A DNA stretch of 64,000 nucleotides from Meghimatium bilineatum (GCA_034231615.1 CM067310.1:2458010-2522009), one strand, 5' to 3'. Numbered from the stretch's first letter, positions 1 through 11,960 are shown. Numbers and translations: made by a program. The notes: generated from the letters alone by a model not told the origin.

Positions 1-95
1 GATGTGGACATATAGAAGAACAGGTAGAACTTCATGGAAAGAAAAGAAAACGAACAAACATGCTGAAGAACACTCTGACAGACATGCAGAAGGAC
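1..95 (+). mobile_element. LINE-A fragment (C-terminal RT region)
   Basis: Reads [15 protein letters not shown], the same segment as the LINE-A copies at 7205 and 38850. Confidence 0.7.
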
Positions 96-640
96 AAAAG
101 TGTGTGTATTCTCTCCAGAACGTTGTCTTCTCAATGAACTTCCTGGACCTTTCTCTGTCTTGGGCGATGCGGCTTGCATTTTCCAACGACGTATTCATGT
201 TATTTTTAATTGCCGCCAGTCCGTCTTCTTGCTCTGCGATTCATCCTTCTCCCAGTAGCTTTGCCCTCCATTATTTCTCTTTCTAAACAGTTGTGTATCT
301 TTATATTACCAAACAGGTGTAGTTTTATTTTTGTTATTGTGTTTAGTAACCAACAATCTGGAATCTTCAATGTGTTTTTAATATCTGAGTTTCCTTTCGT
401 TTCCTTCCATGATATTCTAAGTATCTTTCTGTAGCATTTCATCTTAAAGGCGTTGATCTTCTTTGCCGCTGTTTTATTTAGGGTACGTCGTGTCCGTATA
501 TTGCAACTGGAAAAATAAATGTACTTAGCATTAGCAGTTTCGTTTCTATAGTGTTGTTTTCCATTTGTTTTTAAACATGTTTTCTTTTTACAATATGCCA
601 TTTCAGTCTCTTCCGTATCTATGCTATGCAGTCGCATGCC
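96..640 (-). mobile_element. LINE-F fragment, 3' end of the reverse-transcriptase ORF
   Basis: The minus strand reads FKMKCYRKILRISWKETKGN, then a GRRMNRRARRRTGG stretch and a tail shared with 48725-49000. Decayed, with internal stops. Confidence 0.75.
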
Positions 641-924
641 CCGTTGATTCTTGCTCCTAAGTATTCAAATTTATCCACATATTCTATCTTGGTATTGTCT
701 ATTCTGATTTGTGGTTGTTGTGTTGTTTTAACTGTTGACATGGTTTTTTGTGTTTTTTTTTCGAGTTTAAATACAAGTTTTGTGAACTGCTGTTTTTTTT
801 TATTTTTGTGTGTGTGTTCTTGAAAAGTCGATGTAACAAATGTTCACCACTCGTAATGGACGAACATCAGTCTCTGTCCATGTTTTACATTTGTAGCATA
901 GTATTGGTATGAAAGTGAAATATG
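641..924. other. Unassigned AT-rich sequence
   Basis: No coding or repeat signal that I can support. It may be a further decayed upstream part of the LINE-F copy. Confidence 0.4.
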
Positions 925-1060
925 CGATCTCTGTGTGGAGTAACGGTTAAGCCATTTTCTTTGCATGCAACAGATAGTAGGGTTACTGGATGTTGAAGCC
1001 TGGCGTACTAGTGCATTTTGTGAGGATCCGTGGAGATCTCTTGATGATAGTTAATATCGA
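925..1060 (+). mobile_element. Decayed tRNA-derived SINE, family 2
   Basis: GATCTCTGTGTGGAGTAACG then GTTAAGCCATT resembles the A-box end of the copies at 9690 and 37490; the B box is eroded. Confidence 0.5.
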
Positions 1061-1061
1061 G

Positions 1062-1690
1062 ATATGCAGGAATGACACCGTCATATTTCTTAAGTTTTAT
1101 ATAGGAATGACACGGTGATACTTTTTATCTGTTATACAGGAATGACACGATGATACTTTGTATGTTATACAGGAATGACACGATGATGCTTTTTATGTGA
1201 AATACTGGAATGATACGGTGATACATTTTTTGTGTTATACAGGAAAGACACGGAGATACTTTTTTATGTTATACAGGAAAGACACGGTGATGCTTTTTAT
1301 GTGATATACAGAAATGACACGGTGATACTTTTTTTGTATTATACAGGAATGACACTCTAATAGGATTTTTATGTGATATAAAGAAATGACATGGTATAAA
1401 TTTTTATGTGGTATACAGAAATGACACTGTGATACTTTTTATGTGATAGACAGGAACTGAACAGTGATGTGATTTTTATGTGATATACACAAATGACACT
1501 GTTATTGGTTTTCTATGTATTATGCAGGAATAACACGGTAAAAGCTTCTAAATGTGATATGCATGAATGATACGTGATATGTGTGTTATGGGATATACAT
1601 GAATGATACGATTATTTATTTCTTGTGAGATACACAGGAATGACACGGTCAAAGGATTCTCATGAGATACACAGGAATGACACGGTCAAA
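1062..1690. repeat. Degenerate ~45-bp array, about 14 units
   Basis: Units around ATACAGGAATGACACGGTGA plus a T-rich spacer with TTTTTATGTG. Strongly diverged, so probably old. Confidence 0.85.
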
Positions 1691-1949
1691 GGTTTCCAAC
1701 AAATGTACGATATCCTTTTGTTATCTAATTCTGTATAGCAACTCTAGATAACTCGTGAGATGTCACGTGAACAAATGTGAACTTCTGGTTCGAGTCTTTT
1801 AATCGTTGATCTAAACAACTGCATCTTCGTTGGTTCTCCGTCACCAGCAAAGATTACCATGATGTTGGAAATATGTGCATTTAGTTTGTGAGTTCGCAGG
1901 TGGATGGCAGGTACAATTCAGGCGCGGAGACACATATTAGAGTATCAAC

Positions 1950-2190
1950 ACGGATCATGAGTGGGTTTGAGTTCAGAGAAAACTGTTTGGCTTATCCGTT
2001 CATTCTCAAACTCCCACTGGATCTCTCTTGTAGCAGGACCACGGTCCTACCAGATTTCCAGCAGGATGTCGTCCATAGAATGTTAATGCGTTGTGTCGCC
2101 GTTTTATTTGCGCCAATGCCCGACATATCCGTCTTCGGCAGTTACTATCTATTCAGATTTTACTATTGCATGATGTACGGTTACGAAGTT
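1950..2190 (+). repeat. Dispersed repeat B, copy 1
   Basis: Contains TTCTCAAACTCCC then GGATCTCTC, CCAGCAGGATGT and GTGTCGCCGTTTTATTTGCG, shared with 59400 and, less closely, 21758, 23120, 32550 and 61550. Confidence 0.8.
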
Positions 2191-2339
2191 CTGGCTTCTC
2201 AAATGCTAGGATAAAAACTTCAGTGTTTGAGAGATGTCTTCAATTAGTCTTGAAACTTTTTTTCTAAAATTCGTTTCGCCTTCGTCTCGGTTCATTTCTC
2301 AAACTCCTGAATATTAGCAGAATGTATTCCAGAGTGTTT

Positions 2340-3105
2340 GATTATGTACCTACGCAGACTTTATTGCTAATACAAGCATTCAAATGGGTACCAAAAGGCA
2401 AAAGGATAAGAGGAAGACCAAGAGAGACTCTTCACGGAACAACCATCAAAGAAGGTATGACTATGTGTCTCAACAACCATCAAAGAAGGTATGACTATGT
2501 GTCTCAACAACCATCAAAGAAGGTATGACTATGTGTCTCAACAACCATCAAAGAAGGTATGACTATGTGTCTCAACAACCATCAAAGAAGGTATGACTAT
2601 GTGTCTCAACAACCATCAAAGAAGGTATGACTATGTGTCTCAACAACCATCAAAGAAGGTATGACTATGTGTCTCAACAACCATCAAAGAAGGTATGACT
2701 ATGTGTCTCAACAACCATCAAAGAAGGTATGACTATGTGTCTCAACAACCATCATAGAAGGTATGACTATGTGTCTCAACAACCATCAAAGAAGGTATGA
2801 CTATGTGTCTCAACAACCATCAAAGAAGGTATGACTATGTGTCTCAACAACCATCAAAGAAGGTATGACTATGTGTCTCAACAACCATCAAAGAAGGTAT
2901 GACTATGTGTCTCAACAACCATCAAAGAAGGTATGACTATATGTCTCAACAACCATCAAAGAAGGTATGACTATGTGTCTCAACAACCATCAAAGAAGGT
3001 ATGACTATGTGTCTCAACAACCATCAAAGAATTACACAGTAGCATCACATCACTCCAACTTGGAGATCTCTGGTTTCTGCCCTATTGTACAGTGTTCGGC
3101 GATGA
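2340..3105 (+). mobile_element. LINE-G 3' end, split by a 34-bp array
   Basis: Upstream part reads KWVPKGKRIRGRPRETLHGT, a typical RT C-terminal segment. After the array, CACAGTAGCATCACATCACT resumes and matches the uninterrupted copy at 46380. Confidence 0.8.
2448..3030. repeat. 34-bp array, about 17 copies, inside a LINE
   Basis: Unit AACCATCAAAGAAGGTATGA then CTATGTGTCTCAAC, almost invariant. Confidence 0.97.
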
Positions 3106-3190
3106 ATGAACATAGATAGACAGACAGACATACAGACAGACAGACAGACGGATGGATGGATGTATTTATGGATGAACGGATGGATGGATG
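3105..3190. repeat. Microsatellite (GACA)n then (GATG)n
   Basis: Compound tetranucleotide repeat just after the LINE-G end, a common place for LINE-tail repeats. Confidence 0.85.
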
Positions 3191-3217
3191 AAACGGAGAA
3201 GAAGAAGAATGTTGACG

Positions 3218-4133
3218 CCTGGCAGCTAACTAAATTGATGAGGAAGTCTAACAGCTAACTAAATTGATGAGGAAGTCTAACAGCTAACTAAATTGATGAG
3301 GAAGTCTAACAGCTAACTAAATTGATGAGGAAGTCTAACAGCTAACTAAATTGATGAGGAAGTCTAACAGCTAACTAAATTGATGAGGAAGTCTAACAGC
3401 TAACTAAATTGATGAGGAAGTCTAGCAGCTAACTAAACTGATGAGGACGTCTAGCAGCTAACTAAACTGATGAGGACGTCTAGCAGCTAACTAAATTGAT
3501 GAGGAAATCTAACAGCTAACTAAATTTATGAGGAAATCTAACAGCTAACTACATTGATGAGGAAGTCTAGCAGCTAACTAAATTGATGAGGAAATCTAGC
3601 AGCTAACTAAATTGATGAGGAAGTCTAGCAGCTAACTAAATTGATGAGGAAGTCTAACAGCTAACAAAATTGATGAGGAAATCTAACAGCTAACTAAATT
3701 GATGAGGAAGTCTAACAGTTAACTAAATTGATGAGGAAATCTAACAGCTAACTAAATTGATGAGGAAGTCTAGCAGCTAACTAAATTGATGAGGACGTCT
3801 AGCAGCTAACTAAATTGATGAGGAAGTCTAACAGCTAACAAAATTGATGAGGAAATCTAACAGCTAACTAAATTGATGAGGAAATCTAACAGCTAACAAA
3901 ATTGATGAGGAAATCTAACAGCTAACTAAATTGATGAGGAAGTCTAACAGCTAACTAAATTGATGAGGACGTCTAACAGCTAACTAAATTGATGAGGAAG
4001 TCTAACAGTTAACTAAATTGATGAGGAAATCTTACAGCTAACTAAATTGATGAGGAAGTCTAACAGCTAACTAAATTGATGAGGAAATCTAACAGCTAAC
4101 TAAATTGATGAGGAAATCTAACAGTTAACTAAA
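3218..4133. repeat. 29-bp array, about 31 copies
   Basis: Unit CAGCTAACTAAATTGATGAG then GAAGTCTAA. Variants (AAG/AAA/ACG, AAC/AGC) are interspersed, suggesting repeated unequal exchange. Confidence 0.97.
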
Positions 4134-4139
4134 TTTAGC

Positions 4140-4690
4140 AAATTTATTCTTAACTAAACTTCTTCTCTAATGCACTGAGATGGGATTGTGAGAAGCTTTC
4201 TCTGACACTGGGGATACAGTATGTTCAGCCATTGTATCTGCTTCGTATAAGATGTGGTACCCAGAGTTCTGTTGTATAAAGCAATAACCATGTTATACAG
4301 ATGTTTGTTTATAGACTGTCATTTATTTGATTTTTAGTCACTTTTATAAATTAATATCTACAAATTTTATGTTTATTGAATGTGTTCTACAAACGCATGT
4401 GTTTGTAGGTCACAATTTACATGTTTGTTTTATATATTGTGATCTATACAAATAAATGTCCTCGGACCATGATTTACGTTCGTACGTATTTCATAAGCCA
4501 TGATCTACAAATCTGGGTGCGTATTTCAAAAGCCACGATCTACATATGTAGCTTAAATGCAAATTGGTTGAAATATCTTTTAAAATGTAAATACATTTTT
4601 TTGTGCATAATCACAGAAATTTCCAATGCCATACATGAAACAGGCCATATGCCTAGATATCAAGGTATGATCCGTATTCATAACACTCCC
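4140..4690. other. Unassigned AT-rich sequence
   Basis: No repeat or gene recognised. Short ACATTTATA-like stretches only. Confidence 0.4.
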
Positions 4691-4699
4691 TTACAAACA

Positions 4700-4855
4700 T
4701 ACGACTGTGGGGGATACAGGATACAGAACGTGAGAACCGTCAGTGTATGTATAGGCTACAGTCTAGCAGAGTGCACCACAAGGGCAAAAGACAAGGTATG
4801 TTGGCGATCCGTTACAGATAATTTTCGTTGCGAAGACGACACTCAGTGAGGATAG
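4700..4855 (+). mobile_element. LINE-A 3' tip
   Basis: Ends YSLAECTTRAKDKVCWRSV, then the NFRCEDDTQ stop, matching the C-terminus of other LINE-A copies. Confidence 0.75.
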
Positions 4856-5157
4856 CCATGGTTAAACTATTACCATCAGGGCCGTAGTTACGGGGAGGAG
4901 TTCACCTGAAAGTATTACCGCCAGGGCCATAGATAGGTCGTCCGGGATTGAGGGAAGGGGAGTTCACCTTAAAAATGGTTATTCTTCCGCTTTTAGGAAT
5001 AATTCCCTTTGTTTGAGAAGAAATGTAATCACCCTTTTTTTATGAACAATCGTTAAGGGAGTGGTTTTACTCAGCTATTGGTTAAATTCTTTGTACTGGA
5101 CGTTATTTTCTGATTTGCTAAGGAGAGGGGAGGAGGGCGTTGAACACCCAAACCCCC

Positions 5158-5421
5158 TTATCTACCATCGTGATTACCAATAGTTATTCCGCCGCAGGCA
5201 ATTATGCAAACCTCCCCCTCGTCTTCTCCTAGGGTATCCATGACTGCTCTAATTAATTCAATTCTGCATCTTTTGCTTATCTCACTGCCATTCACCAAGG
5301 CTTTATCCGCCAATACCTCGGCTCTTTCGTTTCCCCTGACCCCAGCAAGACCTGGACAATGAGCCATTTCATTTAATCTATTTAATATGTGTTTAGTTTT
5401 TCTGTACCATTTCATTTCCAC
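5158..5421 (-). mobile_element. RNase H-type LINE fragment
   Basis: Minus-strand AHCPGLAGVRGNERAEVLAD matches the RNase H motif GHxGxxGNExAD; the His is Leu and the Asp is Glu, so it is inactive. Related to 25577-26012. Confidence 0.75.
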
Positions 5422-5780
5422 ATGTAAAATTTTTACACTCCATTTAAAAACTGTGATACTGTGACATTGTAAATTGTAAACACACCAGACTACGACCTGG
5501 TAATCTGCGGGATTTAGAGAAAGAACGCAGAATTAGAAATTAAAAGCAGGTTATCTCACATTACTGTTGTGTAGTGTACATGCTGATATACCTATTTATT
5601 ATTGTTGTTAATGTTTTAAATGTACTTTTAGTTTCTTAGATTTTGTTCGTATCGTAACTTTGACTTAATCAAATTATGTGATTATTATTAATTGTCAGTT
5701 CAACTCAGGAATTAGAATTCTGAAACATGTTCCAATCTGGGTTCCGTTGAAAATGTAGGTCACTTGATAAGTGAAATGAT
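5422..5780. other. Unassigned AT-rich sequence
   Basis: No coding or repeat signal that I can support. Confidence 0.4.
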
Positions 5781-5819
5781 GTCTGTCCACATTGTGGAAC
5801 ATACTGACTAATTGAAAAT

Positions 5820-5946
5820 CCAGCCTTCTTAATGAGTAATTTGACTATTCCGATGATTTTAATTGGTTATTATGATTAATATTTGCGTGACAGCTAATGC
5901 AAAATCAAGGGAATAGTCAAATGAGACATTACAAATGCTGGATTAG
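5820..5946. mobile_element. Small foldback (inverted-repeat) element
   Basis: CCAGCCTTCTTAATGAG...TTTGACTATTCC is mirrored by GGAATAGTCAAATGAG...AATGCTGG, about 40-bp imperfect arms. The right flank CCAGTAGGTCTTATA recurs near 46040. Confidence 0.65.
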
Positions 5947-6077
5947 ATACTAACCAGTAGGTCTTATACTGTAGATGGACATTGTAGAATACATGTGGTT
6001 TAGGAATAGATTGTGCTGAATGATTTTTTGTTTAAAATGTTCAATAAATAGTTGTAATCATTTAGTGTTAAAACAGA

Positions 6078-6222
6078 CTGTTGATGGCGCATGTTCATTG
6101 CGCATGTTGATGGCGCATGTTCATTGCGCTTGTTGATGGCGCATGTTCATTGCGCATGTTGATGGCGCATGTTCATTGCGCGTGTTGATGGCGCATGTTC
6201 ATTGCGCATGTTAATGGCGCGC
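6078..6222. repeat. 26-bp array, about 5.5 copies
   Basis: Unit TGTTGATGGCGCATGTTCAT then TGCGCA, locally GC-rich in an AT-rich setting. Confidence 0.95.
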
Positions 6223-6307
6223 GTCTAATTTATTAACGAAAACTTAACGATAATTTTAACCTACATTTAGTGATAACCCTAATCGAGACCCTCGTTATAA
6301 GATAGAA

Positions 6308-6513
6308 GACCTTCCAACAGAATTAATTATGATCCAATTCGTTAAATGTTTGGTTATTGTTGGGGTTTTTTGGGTCAATATTTATATACTTGGAGTCGCC
6401 TTGGCTATTTTTGGAATGCGATTCCAAGTATGTAAATAGTGGTCAACTGAAAGGGCAGCAATATTTAATGACGTAACAAATGCGGGTCAAAAAATTAACC
6501 CTTTTGGAAGGTC
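6308..6513. mobile_element. Foldback MITE family, copy 1 (206 bp)
   Basis: The left arm GACCTTCCAACAGAATTAAT mirrors the right arm ending in GGAAGGTC. The mirror symmetry continues almost to the centre (CTTGGAGT...ATTCCAAG). Confidence 0.8.
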
Positions 6514-6527
6514 TTTATCAAAGAAAT

Positions 6528-6735
6528 ATAATACAGAAATGTCTTAATACAGAAATATCTTAATACAGAAATGTCTTAATACAGAAATGTCTTAATACAG
6601 AAATGTCTTAATACAGAAATGTCTTAATACAGAAATGTCTTAATACAGAAATGTCTTAATACAGAAATGTCTTAATACAGAAATGTCTTAATACAGAAAT
6701 GTCTTAATACAGAAATGTCTTAATACAGAAATATA
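6528..6735. repeat. 16-bp array, about 13 copies
   Basis: Unit TACAGAAATGTCTTAA, nearly invariant; lies between two foldback MITE copies. Confidence 0.96.
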
Positions 6736-6777
6736 TTTTGAGTGTTGTGGTTAGCTTGTTTTATGATCGCCTCCTTT

Positions 6778-7040
6778 ACAAGACATTCCAACTGAATTAA
6801 TTAGGATCCATTCGTTACGTCTTTTAATTATCGTTGTGCTTTTTTGGTTGGTCACTATTTACATACATACACTATTTACATACATACACAATTTACATAC
6901 ATACACTATTTACATACATACACTATTTACATACATACACTATTTACAATCCAAGTATATAAGTAGTAACCAACCGTAACCCCAACAATAATCAAAAACG
7001 TAACAAATGGGTCCTAATTAATTCTGTTGGAAGGTCTTGT
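6778..7040. mobile_element. Foldback MITE family, copy 2, with internal array
   Basis: Arms ACAAGACATTCCAACTGAAT and ATTCTGTTGGAAGGTCTTGT. About six 17-bp units (ACTATTTACATACATAC, 6853-6950) expanded from the arm sequence near the centre. Confidence 0.85.
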
Positions 7041-7204
7041 TTACCGGCAATGGTCTGGGTTATTTCCTATAATTTGGAAGTATCGATTTGTGTATGTGCC
7101 CTGTTACTGACGTCATAAGTAACGTTAATTCTATAGCAGAAAGGGAAGTCTCCACTATGTCATCTACGGAAGCCCGGTAGGAACATTTGTGTGTTTTTAG
7201 TAAT

Positions 7205-7575
7205 AATTCCTACATATAATAAACATGTGGGTATATAGAAGAATAGAGAGAACATCATGGAAAGAGAAGAAAACAAATAAAGAGGTGCTAAAGACACTTA
7301 ATATGAAGAAAGAACTACTAAGAGAAATAATATCAGGCAAATAAAATATTTTGGACATTAAAAGACATGACACCTTATTGAAGACTTTACTTGAGGGTAA
7401 AGTCAAAGGGAAGTGAGCAAGAGGTAGGCAGAGATACAAGTGGGAGAGTAACATTACACGATGGACAGGTTACAGTCTAGCAGAGTGCACCACCAAGACA
7501 AGAGACAGGCGGATGTTGGAGATACGTTGCAACCAACCTTCGTTGTGGAGACGGCACTTGATGATGCTGATAATA
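7205..7575 (+). mobile_element. LINE-A 3' fragment
   Basis: Reads [20 protein letters not shown], then RGRQRYKWESNI and YSLAECTTKTRDRRMLE, ending in a GATGATG-type tail. Several frameshifts. Confidence 0.85.
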
Positions 7576-7630
7576 AACTATTGGGTTCAAGTGAGAGTAA
7601 GTAAAACGGTGGCAATCTTACCAAATCGAG

Positions 7631-7728
7631 ACACAAACAGCTTTGGCTGTATTCCAAATTTCACACAAACAGCTTTGGCTGTATTCCAAATTTCACACAA
7701 ACAGCTTTGGTTGTATTCCAAATTTCAC
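7631..7728. repeat. 32-bp array, 3 copies
   Basis: CACAAACAGCTTTGGCTGTA then TTCCAAATTTCA, three near-identical units. Confidence 0.92.
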
Positions 7729-7960
7729 ATCAAATGGTTATGTGCGGTAATTTCATTATTTTTAACGCAAACATCTAATAGACAAATGGAACATTTTTGA
7801 TTAAATTGTGCTGCAAATATTTCTAAATGATGTCGTAACATTTTTAAAACACTTGTGCAAATTTCATGCATATCTGTAAAATAGTTACAGCGTTACTAAT
7901 TTGTAAACAGTTGCATGTAGTTTGAAACACACTATATTACCCATTTGTCATAGTAAAGTA

Positions 7961-8218
7961 ACCCATAGCATTTATTAATGCCGTTGGGATGTGAAATGTT
8001 AGCGATCTCACATTTCAGAGGCTCTGCAAATGAGGGCGGTAGCCATCTCCTCTCCCTCGCAGTCTTTACTTCCCGGATTAATCCGGTACCCATTTAAGGC
8101 TGGGTCGAAATTGGAGCCATTGCGATCTGAAAAACATTTCCACCTCAACTGGGGAATGAACCCACGACCACTCAAATGCGAAGCCAGTGCGCTAACCACT
8201 ACAATGGAATCCGGTTAA
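7961..8218 (-). mobile_element. tRNA-derived SINE, family 1
   Basis: The minus strand has an A box (TAGTGGTTAGCGCACTGG) and a B box (GGGTTCATTCCCC), then a body ending in GCATTAATAAATGCTATGGG. A second copy is at 55507-55764. Confidence 0.88.
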
Positions 8219-8220
8219 CT

Positions 8221-8478
8221 GTTGTTCATGTATTGTGTGAATGTATTACACCAGCCCAGTTTAGTTAATTAGCTGTTAGTATACGATCGTATTGTGTGAA
8301 TATATTACATAAACTCAGTTTAGTTGATTAGCTGTAGGTATACAAGCATGTTGTGATTTTAGTATTTTATAGAAATATTTAATAAAATTGATTTCACCAA
8401 GAGAAGCGTTACTGTCTTGTCTGTCAAATATATGTATGAAATATGTCTCATGCATAAACTGTGCGTGTAAACATTTAG
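8221..8478. other. Short diverged duplication
   Basis: Two related ~70-bp segments (GTATTGTGTGAATGTATTAC and GTATTGTGTGAATATATTAC, each followed by AGTTTAGTT and AGCTGT). Nothing else seen. Confidence 0.6.
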
Positions 8479-8479
8479 T

Positions 8480-8760
8480 TCATTGTCTATTGTCTCTCTC
8501 CAGGTGAATGATGGTTGATGGCATTCACACTTGCCGTTAAGCGTAGGGGTGGAAGCTCAAGCTGTCGTTCCAAGGCCAGATGTGTCGCCAAGGTTGCATT
8601 AAGTCTATGTTTGTACAAGGCTATCGTGATGTTTTCTATCAACCGTTTTCTTGATCTACCGTTGGTCTTACGGCCGGATATTCTTTTGTTATATGTTCTT
8701 ATTGGTATTTGGTTTGGGTTCATTCTCATAAATTGACCGAACTATTTTATTTGCTGTCTT
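8480..8760 (-). mobile_element. LINE-E 3' fragment
   Basis: Minus strand reads NGRSRKRLIENI and THLALERQLELPPLRLTASV. The same 3' end is the insert at 25299-25446. Confidence 0.75.
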
Positions 8761-8837
8761 TCAATATGTTCAGTTCATACAGGAATATAAAGCGTATAGG
8801 AAAATTAACATAGAATTTATAATGAATTATTACGCTC

Positions 8838-9440
8838 AATGGTGAAACGGCGAAAACTTGCGTGGTTTGGACAGATGTGCAGGACCGTGAGATGTGCTGG
8901 ACCGTCAGATGTGCAGGACCGTGAGGTAGATTTTCTCAGTAAGATGCAAGTCTTCGAAATGCTGCCTCCACCCCCTTACATAGTTTTTCTTCGACATACA
9001 GCCCTCGACAATGTATTTTAATTAGTGCAGCCTCATGCGGCCGCCTTTCTGCATCAATTTACGGCACGGCCATGCCGACATGATTCTTTGTCGAAAACAA
9101 TAAGGAAAATAACAGTCGAAGGCGAAAGAAACAGCGGTAGCGCATAATAACATGGACAGACAACATCAAGGAGTGGACAGACAACATCAAGGAGTGGACA
9201 GACAACATCAAGGAGTGGACAGACACCATCAAGGAGTGGACAGACAACATCAAGGAGGTGGACAGACAACATCAAGGAGGTGGACAGATAACATCAAGGA
9301 GTGGACAGACAACATCAAGGAGTGGACAGAACAATATTTAACCTCTCTCGGCCGCATTGTTGACGATATAAATCGCTGGAGGATTCTGTGTCTTGATGCC
9401 TCCAACGTGGTACCACAACGACCCTGATTCTGTGTGTTTA
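8838..9440 (+). mobile_element. LINE-C 3' fragment with internal array
   Basis: Reads VKRRKLAWFGQMCR, then HDSLSKTI and IKEWT repeated, ending NRWRILCLDASNVVPQRP; parallels 27076-27310. Interrupted and frameshifted. Confidence 0.85.
9152..9345. repeat. 21-bp array, about 9 copies, inside LINE-C
   Basis: Unit GACAACATCAAGGAGTGGACA, i.e. the LINE-C codons for DNIKEWT repeated. Two units have one extra G. Confidence 0.96.
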
Positions 9441-9689
9441 TGCCTCCAATATCGTACCCCCCACGACCCTGACGGGTTATGGGCTTTTATAGATAGATAG
9501 AACAACTAGATAGCAAAACTAATCTTTTAACATATTTTAAATTAAGAAATGAAATTGTAACGGGCACATCAATGGATCAAGACTGAGATTTATAGAACTC
9601 AAAAGGGGTTCGAGGGGGTTAGAGGATTGACTCGTTTTACCTAATATCCATCACTTCAGCGAAGCGGCAAGCAGCCTGTTGAGAGTGCA

Positions 9690-9835
9690 AAATATAGCAC
9701 GCAATTTCGTACATTCAGGCGACAATGCCTGGGATCTCTAAGAAATCTACATTACAACAGGTCGTCGCGAGTGAGATTTGAGCCCGCGATCTCTTGAGCA
9801 CAAAGTGAACGACTACGCCACGGAGATTCATACAA
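9690..9835 (-). mobile_element. tRNA-derived SINE, family 2
   Basis: Minus strand: ATCTCCGTGGCGTAGTCG (A box) and GCGGGCTCAAATCTC (B box). Confidence 0.75.
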
Positions 9836-9894
9836 ATTTGGAGAATGTTGTATTAACTTGAAACTAGTAAAAGTGCTCACACTGTGCAGGATAG

Positions 9895-10160
9895 ACAGAC
9901 AACAGACATGCAGATTAGCTGTTTCTTAGTGTACTTCTGATGTTAATAAAAAGACAACAGACGAAGATTAGCTGTTTCTTAGTGTACTTCTGATGTTAAT
10001 TAAAGACAACAAACGCAGATTAGCTGTTTCTTAGTGTACTTCTGATGTTAATTAAAGACAACAGACGAAGATTAGCTGTTTCTGAATGTATTTCTGATGT
10101 TAATTAAAGACAACAGACGAAGATTAGCTGTTTCTGAATGTATTTCTGATGTTAGGAAAT
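9895..10160. repeat. 52-bp array, about 5 copies
   Basis: Unit AGACAACAGACGAAGATTAG then CTGTTTCTTAGTGTACTTCT and GATGTTAATTAA. Confidence 0.93.
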
Positions 10161-10565
10161 GATTTATTTTACTAAATGAAACACAACGCAACATTTATCA
10201 CAATCGTGCACCTTGCTTAAACACTTGCTATCAAATCAAAACTCATTATTCAAGAAGCCATTACTTACGAAATGTCGGTGTAAAACGTAAGGTAAACTTG
10301 ATGTTATAAAAGCGTAAATTTTACGTCCGTTCTGTATAATATGTCATTATATAAACTGTGTTTTCATGAATGTTTCTTCTTCTTGACTCTTAAGTGTGTG
10401 GTCGCTTAACTTAGTGGTTCTCAAATTGGGCCACATGGATATCCTAGACTCTACATATACTTGCAGTAAGTTTACCGATAAATATTCTAAAATTGGTAAT
10501 ATCCGTGTACGGAGTCCACAGAAAGTTAACTTCACCAGATCGATAAACAACATCATTTATAGAGA
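10161..10565. other. Unassigned AT-rich sequence
   Basis: No gene or repeat recognised. Confidence 0.4.
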
Positions 10566-11866
10566 AAGTTTAAATACCATTGGTGACTTGCAACGATTAA
10601 ATACCTTAGGTGACTTGCAACGATTAAATACCATAGGTGACATGCAACGATTAAATACCATAGGTGACTTGCAATGATTAAATACCATAGCTGACTTGCA
10701 ATGATTAAATACCATAGGTGACTTGCAATGATTAAATACCATAGGTGACTTGCAATGGTTAAATACCATACGTGACTTGCAATGATTAAAAACCATAGGT
10801 GACTTGCAACGATTAAATACCATAGGTGACTTGCAACGATTAAATACCATAGGTGACTTGCAACGATTACATACCATAGGTGACTTGCAACGATTAAATA
10901 CCATAGGTGACTTGCAACGATTAAATACCATAGGTGACTTGCAACGATTAAATACCATAGGTGACTTGCAACGATTAAATACCATAGGTGACTTGCAATG
11001 ATTAAATACCATAGGTGACTTGCAATGATTAAATACCATAGGTGACTTGCAATGATTAAATACCATAGGTGACTTGCAATGATTAAATACCATAGGTGAA
11101 TTGCAATGGTTAAATACCATAGGTAACTTGCAATGGTTAAATACCATAGGTGACTTGCAATGATTAAATACCATAGGTGTCTTGCAATGATTAAATACCA
11201 TAGGTAACTTGCAATGGTTAAATACCATAGGTGACTTGCAATGATTAAATACCATAGGTGACTTGCAATGATTAAATACCATAGGTAACTTGCAATGATT
11301 AAATACCATAGGTGACTTGCAACGATTAAATACCATAGGTGACTTGCAACGATTAAATACCATAGGTTACTTGCAACGATTAAATACCATAGGTGACTTG
11401 CAACGATTAAATACCATAGGTGACTTGCAACGATTAAATACCATAGGTGACTTGCAACGATTAAATACCATAGGTGACTTGCAATGATTAAATACCATAG
11501 GTGACTTGCAATTATTAAATACCATAGGTGACTTGCAATGATTAAATACCATAGGTGACTTGCAATGATTAAATACCATAGGTGAATTGCAATGGTTAAA
11601 TACCATAGGTAACTTGCAATGGTTAAATACCATAGGTGACTTGCAATGATTAAATACCATAGGTGTCTTGCAATGATTAAATACCATAGGTGACTTGCAA
11701 TGATTAAATACCATAGGTAACTTGCAATGATTAAATACCATAGGTGACTTGCAATGATTAGATACCATAGGTGACTTGCAATGATTAAATACCATAGGTG
11801 ACTTGCAATGATTAAATACCATAGGTGACTTGCAATGATTAAATACCATAGGTGACTTGTAATGAA
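10566..11866. repeat. 27-bp array, about 48 copies
   Basis: Unit TAAATACCATAGGTGACTTG then CAATGAT or CAACGAT. As 27 is divisible by 3, the minus strand is open as 9-residue MVFNHCKSP repeats; one TCA to TAA change (11367-11369) splits a run of about 460 codons. A run of variant units recurs 486 bp (18 units) later. Confidence 0.97.
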
Positions 11867-11960
11867 TGTTAATTATCTTTTTTTTCATGGTACCTAAGGA
11901 ACCACGAAAAGAATATTTATCTGAAAACGGGACCAAGAACTACAAAAGTTTAGGACCACT

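Noticed and set aside
7961..8218. Functional tRNA gene on the minus strand
   Set aside because: Boxes A and B are present, but the acceptor and anticodon stems do not pair as a tRNA, and a repeated non-tRNA body follows; it is a SINE. The same reasoning applies at 37485, 55002, 55507 and 61733.
10557..11936. Two long minus-strand ORFs of MVFNHCKSP repeats as protein genes
   Set aside because: They follow from a stop-free 27-bp unit. No flanking coding sequence, splice signals or unique domain supports a gene.
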